Part shown: positions 35,080 through 45,509 of the stretch, piece after piece
Layout of the letters: every line of letters starts with the position of its first letter
How positions within the stretch are numbered: the stretch's first letter is position 1
Position numbers and translations under genes: made by a program
Notes under the pieces: generated by a model
Told to the model about the DNA's origin: nothing
Database searches by the model: none
What the model saw: the letters and a program-made list of their open reading frames with translations, nothing else
Assembly (NCBI RefSeq): GCF_009849585.1
Contig: NZ_VCRN01000005.1
Coordinates: forward strand, 1 to 64,000
Source: Bacillus sp. ZZV12-4809
GTDB taxonomy: Bacteria; Bacillota; Bacilli; Bacillales; Cytobacillaceae
DNA length: 64,000 nucleotides
Reading direction: 5' to 3'

Positions 35080-36354
35080 TTATGATTGATAAAGTACTGT
35101 GAATTTCTCTATAAAAGAATCAAGCTCAACCTCTGTTTGTTCTCCTGATTCCATTGATTTTACATTTATTTTGTTTGCTTTCAGCTCATCTTCACCCAGG
35201 ACAGCAACAAACTTCGCATTCGACCGGTCTGCCGCTTTAAACTGAGCTTTAATTTTTCTGTCAAGATAATCTCTTTCAGCAGAATATCCTGCCATCCGAA
35301 GTTTTTGAAGAAGGCCGACTGTATAATCCTTTGCTTCCTCTCCAAGGGATACAAGATAGCAATCGATACCCTTATTAAGAGGCAGATCCACCTTCTCTGC
35401 TTCAAGAGCAGCAATAAATCGCTCAATACTTAATGCAAAACCTATTCCCGGTGCTTCAGGGCCGCCAATTTCCTCAGTGAGGCCATTGTATCGTCCCCCG
35501 CCGCAAAGAGTAGTAATAGCCCCGAACCCTTCAGAATCACTCATAATTTCAAAGGCCGTATGGTTGTAATAATCCAGGCCGCGAACAAGATTTGGATCGA
35601 CAATAAAGTCAATATCCAGGCTCTTTAAATACTTTTGAACCTTCTCAAAGTAAGCTTTTGAATAATCATTTAAATAATCAATGATAGATGGAGCAGACTT
35701 CATAAGGTCATGTTCACGGTCCTGTTTACAGTCGAGGATTCGCATTGGATTTTTCTCAAGGCGGTTCTGGCAATCCTGGCAAAATTCCCCGATGCGAGGC
35801 TTAAAGTGATTGACCAGAGCCTCTCTGTGTGCAGTCCGGCTTGCTTTATCGCCAAGGCTGTTCACAATCAATTTAAGCTTTTGCAGGCCCATGCTTTTAT
35901 AAAGTGACATTGCCAGAGCAATTACTTCCGCATCAATTGCAGGATCAGCACTGCCGATCGCTTCCACGCCGAATTGGACAAACTGGCGAAATCGTCCTGC
36001 CTGAGGGCGCTCATAACGGAACATTGGTCCCATATAATATAGCTTTACAGGCTGGCTTGCATCTCCATGCATCTTGTGCTCAACAAACGATCTAACAGTT
36101 GAGGCTGTTCCTTCAGGACGAAGGGTCAGACTGCGGCCGCCGCGGTCTTCAAACGTGTACATTTCTTTTTGAACAATATCCGTCGTGTCTCCAACACTGC
36201 GAAGGAATAATTCAGTATGTTCAAATATAGGTGTTCTGATTTCACGATATTGAAACTTCTCACAAAGCTCCCTGGCCTTTTCTTCAATCAATTGCCATTT
36301 CTCAACTTCTCCCGGCAGAATATCCTGTGTTCCCCTCGGTATCTTAATTGACAT
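35080..36354 (-). CDS. hisS: Histidine-tRNA ligase
   Basis: A 424-residue class II synthetase. Catalytic motifs include [10 protein letters not shown], the histidine-specific loops [15 protein letters not shown] and [10 protein letters not shown], motif 3 [11 protein letters not shown], and a C-terminal anticodon-binding domain ([20 protein letters not shown]). The ATG has AGGAGGTAA upstream. A T-box with a histidine-like CAC specifier precedes it, and aspS follows in the same transcript. Confidence 0.97.
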   Translation of the reverse strand: MSIKIPRGTQDILPGEVEKWQLIEEKARELCEKFQYREIRTPIFEHTELFLRSVGDTTDIVQKEMYTFEDRGGRSLTLRPEGTASTVRSFVEHKMHGDASQPVKLYYMGPMFRYERPQAGRFRQFVQFGVEAIGSADPAIDAEVIALAMSLYKSMGLQKLKLIVNSLGDKASRTAHREALVNHFKPRIGEFCQDCQNRLEKNPMRILDCKQDREHDLMKSAPSIIDYLNDYSKAYFEKVQKYLKSLDIDFIVDPNLVRGLDYYNHTAFEIMSDSEGFGAITTLCGGGRYNGLTEEIGGPEAPGIGFALSIERFIAALEAEKVDLPLNKGIDCYLVSLGEEAKDYTVGLLQKLRMAGYSAERDYLDRKIKAQFKAADRSNAKFVAVLGEDELKANKINVKSMESGEQTEVELDSFIEKFTVLYQS

Positions 36355-36410
36355 GAAAATTACCTCCTAATGCAAAATATCAGTATGTATGGGTCAGTCT
36401 TAGGCAAAAT

Positions 36411-36746
36411 AAAAAACCCCCGCCTCCTTGTATATTAAATACAAGGGACGAGAGTCTGGTATTTCCCGTGGTGCCACCCTAGTTGAAGCCAATAAATAGA
36501 CTTCCTCTTTTACAGTTAACGCCTGTTAACGTTCAGCTCCTACTAAAGATCAAATCTTTTTCAGAGAGAAACCTACGAAGTGTTCTTTCGTTAAATCATC
36601 ATGTAAGAATGCTTTCAGCCTGGAGGCATTCTCTCTCTTTTCATGTGGGGTTTAACTACTCTTCTTCATCACTGGTTTATTATCGAAAAGCAATAACGCC
36701 TGGTCTGGCGCTTCAGCTAGACATTTAATTATTTTGTCATTTTATT
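36411..36746 (-). promoter_or_regulatory. T-box riboswitch of hisS-aspS (specifier CAC, His)
   Basis: The minus strand carries the T-box core GGGTGGCACCACGGG (near 36465-36479), followed by a terminator with CCTTGTAT/ATACAAGG and a final GGGGGTTTTTT (36411-36440). In stem I the AGTA of the specifier loop is followed by GTTAAA, which pairs with TTTAAC; then GAA is followed by CAC at 36580-36582, a histidine codon. The specifier is not followed by the usual purine, so the exact register is a little less certain than for alaS. The leader should control both hisS and aspS. Confidence 0.9.
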
Positions 36747-36752
36747 TATATT

Positions 36753-36781
36753 ATAATACGGAGCATTTCCTTCAATGTCAA
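36753..36781 (-). promoter_or_regulatory. SigA promoter of the hisS-aspS transcript
   Basis: TTGACA (36776-36781) and TATTAT (36753-36758) with a 17-nt spacer on the minus strand; an overlapping TATAAT two bases downstream is a possible alternative -10. Confidence 0.8.
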
Positions 36782-36795
36782 GACTTAAAAAAGTG

Positions 36796-36972
36796 TTATG
36801 AACGTTCCAGCCTTTTTTTCAGTTTTCTTACATCCCTTAGAGATAGTCCAAACTCAGAAGCAAGTTCTATCATGTTTGAGTTCTGTTCTTTTTGTATAAA
36901 ATCATGAAAATCCACCCCGAACAGCTGATTTTCACCAGATTGTGCAGACATCCCTTTTTCTCCAAATCTCAT
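36796..36972 (-). CDS. Small helix-turn-helix-like protein (YrzK position)
   Basis: A 58-residue protein beginning MRFGEKGMSAQSGENQLFGV and ending in a helix-turn-helix-like segment ELASEFGLSLRDVRKLKKRL. It could bind DNA or act as a small sigma- or anti-sigma-like peptide; I infer only the fold. The ATG at 36972 has AGGGTGA 5-7 nt upstream, better than the GTG three codons earlier. It occupies the place of B. subtilis yrzK between hisS and yrvJ, but I cannot confirm homology. Confidence 0.65.
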   Translation of the reverse strand: MRFGEKGMSAQSGENQLFGVDFHDFIQKEQNSNMIELASEFGLSLRDVRKLKKRLERS

Positions 36973-37098
36973 TGTGCTCACCCTTTTTTATGTAGTCTGT
37001 TCTATTCTTTCCATCTTCAGATGAAATGTTTCATAATAGGATAAATAATTTGGAACTAAAAATGATGGCTGATAAACCGATATTAGAAGGGAATTTGC

Positions 37099-37152
37099 AC
37101 AAGGTGCAGAAGTATATTAGGACCAAAGTTATCTTGACGCCCGGCACCTTGT
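37099..37152. repeat. Inverted repeat upstream of yrvJ
   Basis: ACAAGGTGC (37099-37107) and GCACCTTGT (37144-37152) form a 9-bp stem around 36 nt and are followed by TTGTTTTTCTTTT. On the plus strand this resembles a terminator with a large loop or an attenuator in the yrvJ leader. No associated gene is visible. Confidence 0.45.
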
Positions 37153-37198
37153 TTGTTTTTCTTTTAATAAGGATTTATTTATGAAAGGAGGCGGTCTG

Positions 37199-38944
37199 TT
37201 GAAGAAAAGAAAGCCACTTATTGCCGTGATATGTCTTATGCTGTTAGCTGGCATATCACTGACGGAAACACAGGTTAAAGCTGAAAACAGTTCGGTAACA
37301 ATCACCACCAATGATCTTAATGTCCGTCAAGGACCGGGCTTAAGCTATCCAATTCTGGGACAAGCCCAGAAAGGAGATCGATTTAACTTCATTTCCCGTG
37401 AAGGAGAATGGATAAAAATTAATTTCCAGGGAGAAGATGGCTATGTCGCAAGCTGGCTAGTTGCCAATACAGCTTCAAGTCAGAAAGAAGAAAAAGCGGC
37501 GGATGAGAATTCCCAGGTGGTCATCACAACAGATGGCCTGAGAGTGAGAAAGGGACCTGGTACTAGCTACGGGGTTCTGGGGACTATCCAAAAAGGAGCA
37601 GCCTATAAGGCCAAGAGCACTGAAGGAAGCTGGGTTAAAATTCAAACCCCATATGGAGACGGATGGGTAGCAGATGAATTTGTCAAATTCAGCGGCACAC
37701 AAAAGAAAAGTTCACCGAGCAGCAGCCAAACCGGAGAGATTACGGCAAACTCTCTAAATGTGAGAAACGAACCTTCTCTTCAAAGTGACATCATCGGTAA
37801 GCTTAATTCGGGGGAGACAGTTGATGTTCTTTCTCAAAATGGCAGCTGGACAGAAATCTCTTTCTCTGGCAATACAGGGTGGATCAGCAGCCAATATATT
37901 GCGGTTCAATCCTTACAATCAGAAGGCAGGCCAAAACAGTCACTTTTTGGAAAAATCGGTACTATAACTGCAACCACTTTAACAGTAAGAAATAAAGGAT
38001 CACTAAATGGAAAACCAATTGGTTCAGTTGCAAAGGGACAGACTTTTCCCATTCTTGAAGAAGCTGATAATTGGGTAAAGATTGAATTTCAGCCTGGTAA
38101 TTATGGCTGGGCCGCAAGCTGGTTTATAGACATAACAGCCGAAAAGAATTCTGGTTCTACTCAGCAAAATATAGACGGCAGTTCTGCAATTATCTTACAT
38201 AACGGATCAAATATTAGAAAAAAAGCGAGTACCCAGTCATCTGTTATATACAGGGCAAATAAAGGGGACAGCTTTGAGATTATCAGTTTAAATAATGACT
38301 GGTACGGAATTCGCCTGCCAAACGGCGAAAAGGGTTTTTTAGCAGGCTGGATTGTAACAGTTGAAGGCTCCGCCCCTGCAGTAACCAAGCCAGGAGCAGA
38401 AAAGCACCTGAATAATAAAACAATTGTTCTTGACCCGGGTCATGGAGGCCGTGATAATGGGACAACGGGAGCAAGAGGGACACGCGAAAAGGACATTACA
38501 ATCAGGACGGCTCAGTTGCTTGCCGAAAAATTAAGGGCTGCAGGTGCCAATGTTATTCTGACCAGGAGCGGGGATACCTATTTGCCGCTGCCTTCGAGAG
38601 TAGGTATTTCACATCATCATAACGCAGATGCTTTTATCAGCATTCATTATGACAGCACGCCGGACAGGACTGCACGAGGAGCGACAACCTATTACTATCA
38701 TCCTTTTCAAAAGGAAATGGCAGCCAATATCCATACCAATGTAACAGCGATGACAAGCCTGAGAGATCGAGGCTATAGAGTCGGGGATTATCATGTGATC
38801 AGAGAGAACAAACGCAATGCCGTGCTGATTGAACTCGGATATCTCAGCAACCCGGCAGAAGAAGCCCTGATAGCTTCTGCACAGTATCAGCAATCAGCAG
38901 CAGCAGGAATCTATCAGGGACTTGCACGATATTTTAAGAATTAG
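37199..38944 (+). CDS. yrvJ: N-acetylmuramoyl-L-alanine amidase with five SH3b domains (YrvJ)
   Basis: A 581-residue secreted cell-wall hydrolase. A signal peptide (cut after about residue 27, near QVKA-EN) precedes five bacterial SH3 repeats of the type TTNDLNVRQGPGLSYPILG, TTDGLRVRKGPGTSYGVLG and TANSLNVRNEPS, then an Amidase_3 domain with VLDPGHGGRDNG, REKD, ISIHYDS and IELGYLSN, which hold the zinc ligands and catalytic Glu. It cleaves the MurNAc-L-Ala bond; the SH3 domains bind the wall. The start is TTG at 37199: AAAGGAGG lies 7-8 nt before it, and the ATG at 37181 lies over that site. Confidence 0.95.
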   Translation: MKKRKPLIAVICLMLLAGISLTETQVKAENSSVTITTNDLNVRQGPGLSYPILGQAQKGDRFNFISREGEWIKINFQGEDGYVASWLVANTASSQKEEKAADENSQVVITTDGLRVRKGPGTSYGVLGTIQKGAAYKAKSTEGSWVKIQTPYGDGWVADEFVKFSGTQKKSSPSSSQTGEITANSLNVRNEPSLQSDIIGKLNSGETVDVLSQNGSWTEISFSGNTGWISSQYIAVQSLQSEGRPKQSLFGKIGTITATTLTVRNKGSLNGKPIGSVAKGQTFPILEEADNWVKIEFQPGNYGWAASWFIDITAEKNSGSTQQNIDGSSAIILHNGSNIRKKASTQSSVIYRANKGDSFEIISLNNDWYGIRLPNGEKGFLAGWIVTVEGSAPAVTKPGAEKHLNNKTIVLDPGHGGRDNGTTGARGTREKDITIRTAQLLAEKLRAAGANVILTRSGDTYLPLPSRVGISHHHNADAFISIHYDSTPDRTARGATTYYYHPFQKEMAANIHTNVTAMTSLRDRGYRVGDYHVIRENKRNAVLIELGYLSNPAEEALIASAQYQQSAAAGIYQGLARYFKN

Positions 38945-38981
38945 CAAAAGCCCTGGCACTCACTTGGTGCCAGGGCTTTTC
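38945..38981. terminator. Bidirectional terminator
   Basis: A 14-bp stem AAAAGCCCTGGCAC/GTGCCAGGGCTTTT (38946-38959 with 38967-38980) between convergent yrvJ and dtd. Confidence 0.92.
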
Positions 38982-38995
38982 AATACGAAGGAATT

Positions 38996-39436
38996 TTAAT
39001 TGCTTTCTAAAATTAAGGTTACAGGCCCGTCATTGGTTAATTGAACATCCATCATAGCTCCAAATTTACCAGTTTCTACTTTCAGGCCTTTAGCTTCTAG
39101 AAACCTGTTGAAGGCATCATAGATTTTTACGGCATGCTCAGGCTTGGCCGCTTCCATGAAATTAGGCCGTCTTCCCTTCCGGCAGTCTCCATACAATGTA
39201 AATTGGGAAACCGAAAGAATTTCACCTTCCTGGTCGAGCAGTGATAGATTCATTTTGCCTGCATCATCTTCAAACACACGAAGATTGGCAATCTTATCAG
39301 CCAGAAAAGCAGCGTCCTCTTCTTTATCTTCGTGGGTAACTCCAACGAGCAAAACAAACCCCTTTTTGATGCTTCCAACGGTTTCTCCGTCCACCGTTAC
39401 ACTGGCTTCTTTGCTTCGCTGCACTACAACACGCAT
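38996..39436 (-). CDS. dtd: D-aminoacyl-tRNA deacylase
   Basis: A 146-residue dimeric enzyme that removes D-amino acids (and Gly from tRNA-Ala) mischarged onto tRNA. It starts [20 protein letters not shown] and has the active-site motifs [17 protein letters not shown] and TNDGPVTL, including the cross-subunit Gly-cisPro-like pair region. It follows relA by 14 nt, the usual Bacillus pair. Confidence 0.97.
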   Translation of the reverse strand: MRVVVQRSKEASVTVDGETVGSIKKGFVLLVGVTHEDKEEDAAFLADKIANLRVFEDDAGKMNLSLLDQEGEILSVSQFTLYGDCRKGRRPNFMEAAKPEHAVKIYDAFNRFLEAKGLKVETGKFGAMMDVQLTNDGPVTLILESN

Positions 39437-39450
39437 TCTATCTGCTCCCT

Positions 39451-41646
39451 TTAGTTCATAATCCTTCTTACAGCATAAATATCAGGGATTTGCTTTATCC
39501 GCTCCACAACCCTTTGCAGGTGGCTTACATTGTGTATAGCAATGGACATATTAATTGTTGCTGATTTGTTTCGGTCCGAGCGGCCTGATACAGCTGAGAT
39601 GTTGGTTTTGGTTTCATTAACAGCCTGAAGTACCTCGTTCAACAAACCTCTGCGGTCATAACCGGTAATTTCAATTTCAACATTATATTCTTTCCGGTCA
39701 TTTAATGCTGTTTCCCACTCTACAGGGATGAGTCTTTGTTTCGCATCATCGGTTTCAATATTAGGGCAATCATCACGGTGTACAGAGACACCTCTCCCCT
39801 TTGTAATAAACCCGACGATTTCATCCCCGGGGACAGGATTACAGCAGCGGGAAAGGCGAATGAGCAGATTATCAATGCCTGAAACCCGGACACCGGACTC
39901 GCGCTTTTTGGATGAAGCAAATGTTTTTAGTTCAGAAACTGCATTTGTAATATCGGAGGTTTGTTCAAGGTCACGTTTCTTGCGCCATTTTTCTGTAAGC
40001 CTGTTGGCAACCTGAAGAGCTGTTACCCCGTTATACCCAACGGCAGCATACATATCTTCCTCTGTTGCGAAATTGAATTTCTCGGCAACCCTTTTGACAT
40101 TATCAGGTGTCAGAATTTCCTTCAGCTCGAAATCCATATTGCGGATTTCCCGCTCAACAAGCTCTTTCCCTTTTTCCACATTTTCTTCTTTTCTCTGCTT
40201 TTTGAAGAACGTCCGGATTCTATTCTTTGCCTGAGATGTCTGAGCCAGCTTCAGCCAGTCTTTACTTGGTCCATAGGAATGCTTGGATGTAAGAATTTCA
40301 ATGATATCTCCGGTTTTCAGCTTATAATCCAGGGTTACCATTTTTCCATTCACTTTGGCGCCGATTGTCTTGTTTCCTATTTCCGAATGGATCCGGTAAG
40401 CAAAGTCAATTGGAACTGATCCGGAAGGAAGCTCGATGACGTCCCCTTTAGGAGTAAAAACAAACACCATATCGGAAAATAAATCAATTTTCAATGATTC
40501 CATGAATTCTTCGGCATTCGCTGCATCATCCTGGAATTCCAAAATTTCACGGAACCAGGTCAGTTTCTCCTCAAAAGATGAACCTTCATTCACTCTCTTT
40601 CCTTCTTTATAAGCCCAGTGGGCAGCAATACCAAACTCTGCAATTCTATGCATATCCATGGTACGGATCTGGACTTCCAGTGGATCGCCCTTTGGTCCAA
40701 TAACCGTTGTATGAAGTGACTGATACATATTTTGCTTAGGCATGGCAATATAATCTTTGAAACGGCCGGGCATCGGCTTCCAGCATGTATGAATAATCCC
40801 GAGAACCGCATAGCAATCCTTAATGCTGTTTACAACAATACGTACAGCCAGCAGATCATATATCTCATTGAATTGCTTATTTTGAAGCGCCATTTTTCGA
40901 TAGATGCTGTATATATGCTTAGGGCGTCCGGAGATTTCTGATTTAATTGAGACCTCTGACATTCTGTTCCGCATAACATTAATAACATCATCTAAATACT
41001 CTTCCCGCTCTGCCCTTTTTTTCTTCATCAGGTTTACAATGCGATAATACTGCTGCGGATTTAGGTACCTCAAGGCTGTATCTTCAAGTTCCCACTTAAT
41101 CTTGGAAATTCCAAGCCTATGGGCAAGAGGTGCAAAAATTTCAAGTGTTTCATTTGAAATGCGGCGCTGCTTTTCAGCAGGCAGGTGCTTAAGTGTCCGC
41201 ATATTATGAAGGCGATCAGCAAGCTTAATTAAGATCACACGGATGTCCTGGGCCATAGCCACAAACATCTTCCGGTGGTTTTCTGCCTGCTGCTCTTCCT
41301 GTGATTTATATTTGATTTTCCCCAGCTTCGTTACACCATCGACAAGCATGGCCACTTCTGAATTGAAGGCTTCTTCGATATTCTCCAATGAGACTTCGGT
41401 ATCTTCAACCACATCGTGAAGAAAGCCGGCTGCAACCGTAGATGGATCCATCTCCAGATCAGCAAGGATACCTGCTACCTGTATGGGATGGATGATGTAT
41501 GGTTCACCGGATTTTCTATATTGTTCACGATGGGCATGCTTGGCAAACTCGTATGCCTTTTTAACAAGCTCTGTATGCTCATCGTTTAAATATTCTTTTG
41601 CCCTGTTGATGACTTGCTCGGCGGTCAGAACTTGATCGTTCGCCAT
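39451..41646 (-). CDS. relA: Bifunctional (p)ppGpp synthetase/hydrolase RelA
   Basis: A 731-residue long RSH stringent-response enzyme. The N-terminal HD hydrolase has [11 protein letters not shown], the synthetase domain has [20 protein letters not shown] and [14 protein letters not shown], then TGS ([20 protein letters not shown]), a zinc-finger/helical part and a C-terminal ACT domain ([20 protein letters not shown]). Both activities look intact. The ATG at 41646 has AAAGGTGA upstream. It has its own promoter about 100 nt upstream and is followed by dtd. Confidence 0.97.
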   Translation of the reverse strand: MANDQVLTAEQVINRAKEYLNDEHTELVKKAYEFAKHAHREQYRKSGEPYIIHPIQVAGILADLEMDPSTVAAGFLHDVVEDTEVSLENIEEAFNSEVAMLVDGVTKLGKIKYKSQEEQQAENHRKMFVAMAQDIRVILIKLADRLHNMRTLKHLPAEKQRRISNETLEIFAPLAHRLGISKIKWELEDTALRYLNPQQYYRIVNLMKKKRAEREEYLDDVINVMRNRMSEVSIKSEISGRPKHIYSIYRKMALQNKQFNEIYDLLAVRIVVNSIKDCYAVLGIIHTCWKPMPGRFKDYIAMPKQNMYQSLHTTVIGPKGDPLEVQIRTMDMHRIAEFGIAAHWAYKEGKRVNEGSSFEEKLTWFREILEFQDDAANAEEFMESLKIDLFSDMVFVFTPKGDVIELPSGSVPIDFAYRIHSEIGNKTIGAKVNGKMVTLDYKLKTGDIIEILTSKHSYGPSKDWLKLAQTSQAKNRIRTFFKKQRKEENVEKGKELVEREIRNMDFELKEILTPDNVKRVAEKFNFATEEDMYAAVGYNGVTALQVANRLTEKWRKKRDLEQTSDITNAVSELKTFASSKKRESGVRVSGIDNLLIRLSRCCNPVPGDEIVGFITKGRGVSVHRDDCPNIETDDAKQRLIPVEWETALNDRKEYNVEIEITGYDRRGLLNEVLQAVNETKTNISAVSGRSDRNKSATINMSIAIHNVSHLQRVVERIKQIPDIYAVRRIMN

Positions 41647-41746
41647 GGAATCACCTTTATCTCCCTGAATTTTATGCAGTTGCATAATGTAATAATTTTG
41701 TAATTGATCATTAATAACAAGTTATAAAAAAATTAATATTGCTACT

Positions 41747-41775
41747 ATTATCGAAAAAAAAAGTGAAGATGTAAA
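41747..41775 (-). promoter_or_regulatory. Probable relA promoter
   Basis: TTTACA (41770-41775) and GATAAT (41747-41752) with a 17-nt spacer containing nine T in a row on the minus strand. It gives a leader of about 95 nt for relA. Confidence 0.6.
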
Positions 41776-41924
41776 GGGATAGACTGTTATTTTTATGGGA
41801 ATAACAAAATTTTTGTCGTTTTTTGTCCGAATTCCTTTATTGTTTTTCCATAAATGGATTTGAAAGCACTTTAAATATTATTTTCTAATAAATTTAAAAC
41901 GCTCTTTTCGTCTTAATTTTGTTT

Positions 41925-42036
41925 TCACCTAACAACGCTGCCCGCAGGATGCTGAACGAACTTCCTTGAAAGAAACACCGCACAAAGGAATGCGTGACCA
42001 CTTATAAGGATCAAGTGCCCACTCCGAAGATCAACT
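41925..42036 (-). ncRNA. UCCU-loop structured RNA between apt and relA
   Basis: On the minus strand there are CACTT-GATCCTTAT-AAGTG (about 42000-42020), CGCA-TTCCTTTG-TGCG (about 41973-41992) and an AUCCU flanked by GC/GC (about 41945-41955). These repeat the AUCCU-UUCCU loop order of the elements at 12.5 and 51.1 kb. A TATAAT box (42043-42048) lies just upstream but with a poor -35; relA has a separate promoter downstream, so this may be its own transcript. The 3' end is not defined. The remaining 41776-41924 is AT-rich with no gene. Confidence 0.4.
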
Positions 42037-42087
42037 CAGCAAATTATACTAGGTTATGAAAAACAACAAACTTTACGATAACAGCCA

Positions 42088-42122
42088 ATTAAAAAGAGCG
42101 CCATTACATCTGGCGCTCTCTT
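42088..42122 (-). terminator. apt terminator
   Basis: A 9-bp stem AGAGCGCCA/TGGCGCTCT (42095-42103 with 42111-42119), 7-nt loop, followed on the minus strand by TTTTTAATT, just past apt. Confidence 0.88.
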
Positions 42123-42132
42123 TATAAAAAAA

Positions 42133-42645
42133 TTAATACTGCATCAATGTCAGAATGTCATAGTTGTCAAGCTTTTTACGCCCGTCAAGGTATGTTAACT
42201 CGATAAGGAAGGCAATCCCTGCCACTACTCCGCCAAGTTCTTCAACAAGCTGGATGGTTGCATCGATAGTTCCGCCTGTAGCAAGGAGGTCATCAGTGAT
42301 CAGGACTCTTTGCCCTGGTTTTATGGCATCTTTATGAATCGTTAATACATCTTTTCCATATTCAAGGCCATAATTAACCTTGACTGTTTCACGCGGAAGT
42401 TTACCTTCTTTGCGGACAGGGGCAAAGCCTACACCTAAAGAATAAGCCACTGGGCATCCGATGATAAATCCGCGGGCTTCTGGCCCAACAACCAGGTCAA
42501 TCTTCTTTTCACGTGCATATTCAACAATTTGATCAGTGGCATATTTATACGCTTCACCATTGTCCATAAGTGTGGTAATATCTTTAAATTTAATGCCCGG
42601 CTTCGGCCAATCTTCTACAATTGTTATATACTGTTTTAAGTCCAT
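42133..42645 (-). CDS. apt: Adenine phosphoribosyltransferase
   Basis: A 170-residue enzyme converting adenine and PRPP to AMP in purine salvage. It begins [20 protein letters not shown], has the [18 protein letters not shown] segment and the PRPP-binding loop [16 protein letters not shown]. Its start overlaps the end of recJ by 10 nt, so the two are translationally coupled. Confidence 0.97.
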   Translation of the reverse strand: MDLKQYITIVEDWPKPGIKFKDITTLMDNGEAYKYATDQIVEYAREKKIDLVVGPEARGFIIGCPVAYSLGVGFAPVRKEGKLPRETVKVNYGLEYGKDVLTIHKDAIKPGQRVLITDDLLATGGTIDATIQLVEELGGVVAGIAFLIELTYLDGRKKLDNYDILTLMQY

Positions 42646-45005
42646 TTTTCTTCCTTTGCCTCCTCAAGTTTTACAGCCCCTTGCATAACTTCATCAAACC
42701 AGTCTTTGAGCTGCTGAAAGGATGAATAGAGCAAATCGCTCTCAAGAGTGTATTGTGCCTGTTTAAGCTGATAAGTTCGTGAATCAGCTAAATCACGTTT
42801 AGTGGATGTATTGTTTAACGAAATAACACCATTATTTATTTTAACAAAATCCAATTCAAAAAACACTTGCGACATAAAATCTACTGTCTCTCTGCTCCAT
42901 CCCTTATGCTTGGCAATATCATTCCCATGGCGACTGATATCAATAGAGCCTTTTTTGGCAAGCAGGGCAAAATACCATTTAAAATGGTCTCTTGTTGGTA
43001 TCGTGCTGAAATAGTCACTGTCTTCTTTATAGAAATGAGCATAAATTCTGGCAGGTTTTTTGCCGGAGAAGACTTGTGCAAGGAGATCCTTTGAAGGCGG
43101 CAAATCAACCAGTACAACGTTTGAGCCTTCCAGTTTTATGGCTTCTGCATCTTTTGCAGATGTTATTTTCACCATATTCTCCCCCGCAGCCCCCTTGTAT
43201 TTGGAAATAGATTCCTCATTAAAAAATATCCAGGTTGTGTTTGCCTCGGGAATGACACTTTGAAGCCTTTCAAGCCGTTTTAAACTCCGGATATCAAACA
43301 GCTGCCAGGAGTTTACTGCCATATCCTGAAGGAAAATTTGCGGTTTTTTAATATTGTTCCATTCATTAATGGATAATTCACCAATAACAGAGACCTTGGA
43401 GTATGGTGAAATATGCTCATGCAAATGTCCAAGTCCAAAACCGATGCCATCAAGTGAATATCCTTCATTCTCGATTGTAACTTTAATATGTGTCTGTTCA
43501 GATCCGATCTTTCTCATAGCGGCAATGTTGGAATTTTGTATCATTACTTTCGGTTTTGCATTCCCCATCCCAAATGGAGCAAGCAGCTGCATCTCTGCAA
43601 TAGAAGAAAGATTGATATCTTTTAAATGGAAAACCCCGTCAATGGAGGTTACAGGGATAAAATCTTCCTCAGTCAGCTGTTCATTTGCAAGAGTATTCAG
43701 TCTGCTTCGCAGATCATCAACCGCATCAATGGATAAAGTCATACCCGCTGCCATCGGGTGTCCTCCAAAGTGGGGGAGGATATCCCTGCATTCAGAAAGA
43801 TTCTTGAACAGATCAAACCCTTCTATACTTCTTGCAGAACCCTTTGCAAGCCCATTTTCACTGTCATAACTAAGGACAATGGCCGGGCGGTAAAACTTTT
43901 CAACAAGCTTTGAAGCTACTATTCCGATTACTCCTGCGTTCCAGCCTTCTTTTCCAACAACAATAACTGAATTCTCGCTGATTGGGAAATTTGTTTCAAC
44001 CTCATGAACCGCTTGTGCTGCAATGTCATTGACAATAGCTTGCCTCTCTTTATTCAGCATTTCAATTTCTTCAGCAATGGCTTGTGCTTCATAAGGATCA
44101 CTTGTCAGAAGCAAATCCACAGCAGGATCAGCACTTTCCAGCCTTCCGGCTGCATTGAGCCGAGGGCCGATAGTAAAGCCGATCGTTTCCTCACTAATGG
44201 AAGGAAGCTCGATTCTTGCCGCTTTAAACAAAGCATTCAAGCCTGTATTTTTAGTTGATTTCAGTTTTTGAATTCCTCGCTTGGCAATAAGTCTGTTTTC
44301 TCCTGTTAAAGAAACAAGGTCAGCAATTGTGCCGATCGCCGCTATTTCCAAAAGATGCTCAGGCATTTCACCATACAGGGCATGAGCAAGCTTAAAGGCT
44401 ACTCCAACACCGGCAAGCTCCCGAAATGGGTATGTGCTTTCGGGATGCTTTGGATGCACAATGGCCAATGCTTCAGGAAGTTCAGGGCCGGGCTCATGGT
44501 GATCTGTAATGATCAAATCCATACCAAGCTCTTTTGCAGATTTTGCTTCATTTACAGCAGCGATCCCGGTATCTACTGTAATAATTAAGCGAATGCCCGT
44601 TTCGGCTGCATATTCAAAAGCCGGGATATTTGGTCCATAGCCTTCTGTAAAACGATTCGGTATGTAGAATCGGACGTCAGCACCAAGATCTCTTAGAGCC
44701 ATCATCATGACAGAAGTGCTAGTGACACCATCCGCATCATAATCACCAAATATTAATATAGGCTCCTGTTTTTCAATGGCTTCTTTTATTCTGGTAACGG
44801 CAATTGCCATATCTTTCATTAAAAAAGGATCATGAAATTCCTGCTTATTATCCATCAGAAAATACCGTGCAGATTCAGCGGTATCCATTCCGCGATTAAT
44901 TAACAGCGATGCTGTAAGAGGAGATATATTCAGATCCTTTGAAAGGAGCTGCACTTTGTCCTCCTGTGATTGCCGAACAATCCATCGCGTTCTTGAATGT
45001 AACAT
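42636..45005 (-). CDS. recJ: Single-stranded-DNA-specific exonuclease RecJ
   Basis: A 789-residue 5'-3' exonuclease of the DHH superfamily. The metal-binding motifs are [27 protein letters not shown] and the DHHA1 glycine motif [11 protein letters not shown], followed by an OB domain and the Firmicute-specific C-terminal extension of about 200 residues. The ATG at 45005 ([10 protein letters not shown]) has GAGGGGTGA 4 nt upstream; 41 extra upstream codons are not supported. The 3' end overlaps apt. Confidence 0.96.
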   Translation of the reverse strand: MLHSRTRWIVRQSQEDKVQLLSKDLNISPLTASLLINRGMDTAESARYFLMDNKQEFHDPFLMKDMAIAVTRIKEAIEKQEPILIFGDYDADGVTSTSVMMMALRDLGADVRFYIPNRFTEGYGPNIPAFEYAAETGIRLIITVDTGIAAVNEAKSAKELGMDLIITDHHEPGPELPEALAIVHPKHPESTYPFRELAGVGVAFKLAHALYGEMPEHLLEIAAIGTIADLVSLTGENRLIAKRGIQKLKSTKNTGLNALFKAARIELPSISEETIGFTIGPRLNAAGRLESADPAVDLLLTSDPYEAQAIAEEIEMLNKERQAIVNDIAAQAVHEVETNFPISENSVIVVGKEGWNAGVIGIVASKLVEKFYRPAIVLSYDSENGLAKGSARSIEGFDLFKNLSECRDILPHFGGHPMAAGMTLSIDAVDDLRSRLNTLANEQLTEEDFIPVTSIDGVFHLKDINLSSIAEMQLLAPFGMGNAKPKVMIQNSNIAAMRKIGSEQTHIKVTIENEGYSLDGIGFGLGHLHEHISPYSKVSVIGELSINEWNNIKKPQIFLQDMAVNSWQLFDIRSLKRLERLQSVIPEANTTWIFFNEESISKYKGAAGENMVKITSAKDAEAIKLEGSNVVLVDLPPSKDLLAQVFSGKKPARIYAHFYKEDSDYFSTIPTRDHFKWYFALLAKKGSIDISRHGNDIAKHKGWSRETVDFMSQVFFELDFVKINNGVISLNNTSTKRDLADSRTYQLKQAQYTLESDLLYSSFQQLKDWFDEVMQGAVKLEEAKEEKWT

Positions 45006-45126
45006 ACGTTCACCCCTCAGCTTATTAATTATACAAGAGGGGATGATGCGTTTCAATAAGGTAAAATCGGGATAACCCAAACAATTCTGGAAAGAAAATA
45101 TTAGCAGCTGATCAATTATTGCGTCC

Positions 45127-45156
45127 AAAATAAAAACTTGAGCAAAAGCTCAAGCC
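45127..45156 (-). terminator. Terminator of yrvD
   Basis: A 7-bp stem CTTGAGC/GCTCAAG (45137-45143 with 45148-45154), 4-nt loop, followed on the minus strand by TTTTTATTTT. Confidence 0.85.
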
Positions 45157-45163
45157 TGTTCAT

Positions 45164-45481
45164 CTAATGTATATCCCTATCCAGCTCTTTTTCAAATTCT
45201 TCTTTTTCAGTATTACCTTTTCGGGCACTTCCTGTTTTCAGCTTTTCATTTTCCTTTTTTAATATTTTCACTTGCCTCTGAAGTGAATAGATGCGGACAA
45301 TGCCCACGGAACCGACAATTAGTCCACCCATAAGGACAGATCCCAAAATCACTAGTATCAGCGGCCACTGGCTTTCCCCAAACAAGTAGTTAACCGTTAC
45401 ATTATCCACATTGATCACTGCAAAAACAGCCACTATTAATGCAAATAAAAAACCAAATAATAAAGTCCATTGAAATTTCAT
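45164..45481 (-). CDS. yrvD: LapA-domain membrane protein YrvD
   Basis: A 105-residue protein with two membrane helices (about 4-24 and 40-62) and a cytoplasmic Lys/Glu coiled-coil tail (KILKKENEKLKTGSARKG and on). The motif VINVDNVTVNYLFGESQWPL is typical of the LapA/DUF1049 family. In Gram-negatives LapA works with LapB in lipopolysaccharide control; in Bacilli the role is unknown. The ATG at 45481 has GGGAGAGG upstream; the longer frame starting at 45571 would run into the neighbouring gene. Confidence 0.85.
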   Translation of the reverse strand: MKFQWTLLFGFLFALIVAVFAVINVDNVTVNYLFGESQWPLILVILGSVLMGGLIVGSVGIVRIYSLQRQVKILKKENEKLKTGSARKGNTEKEEFEKELDRDIH

Positions 45482-45509
45482 ACTATCCTCTCCCAGATCG
45501 TTCTCTAAT

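Noticed and set aside
36483-36728. 81-codon plus-strand frame
   Set aside because: It overlaps the hisS T-box leader; no ribosome site.
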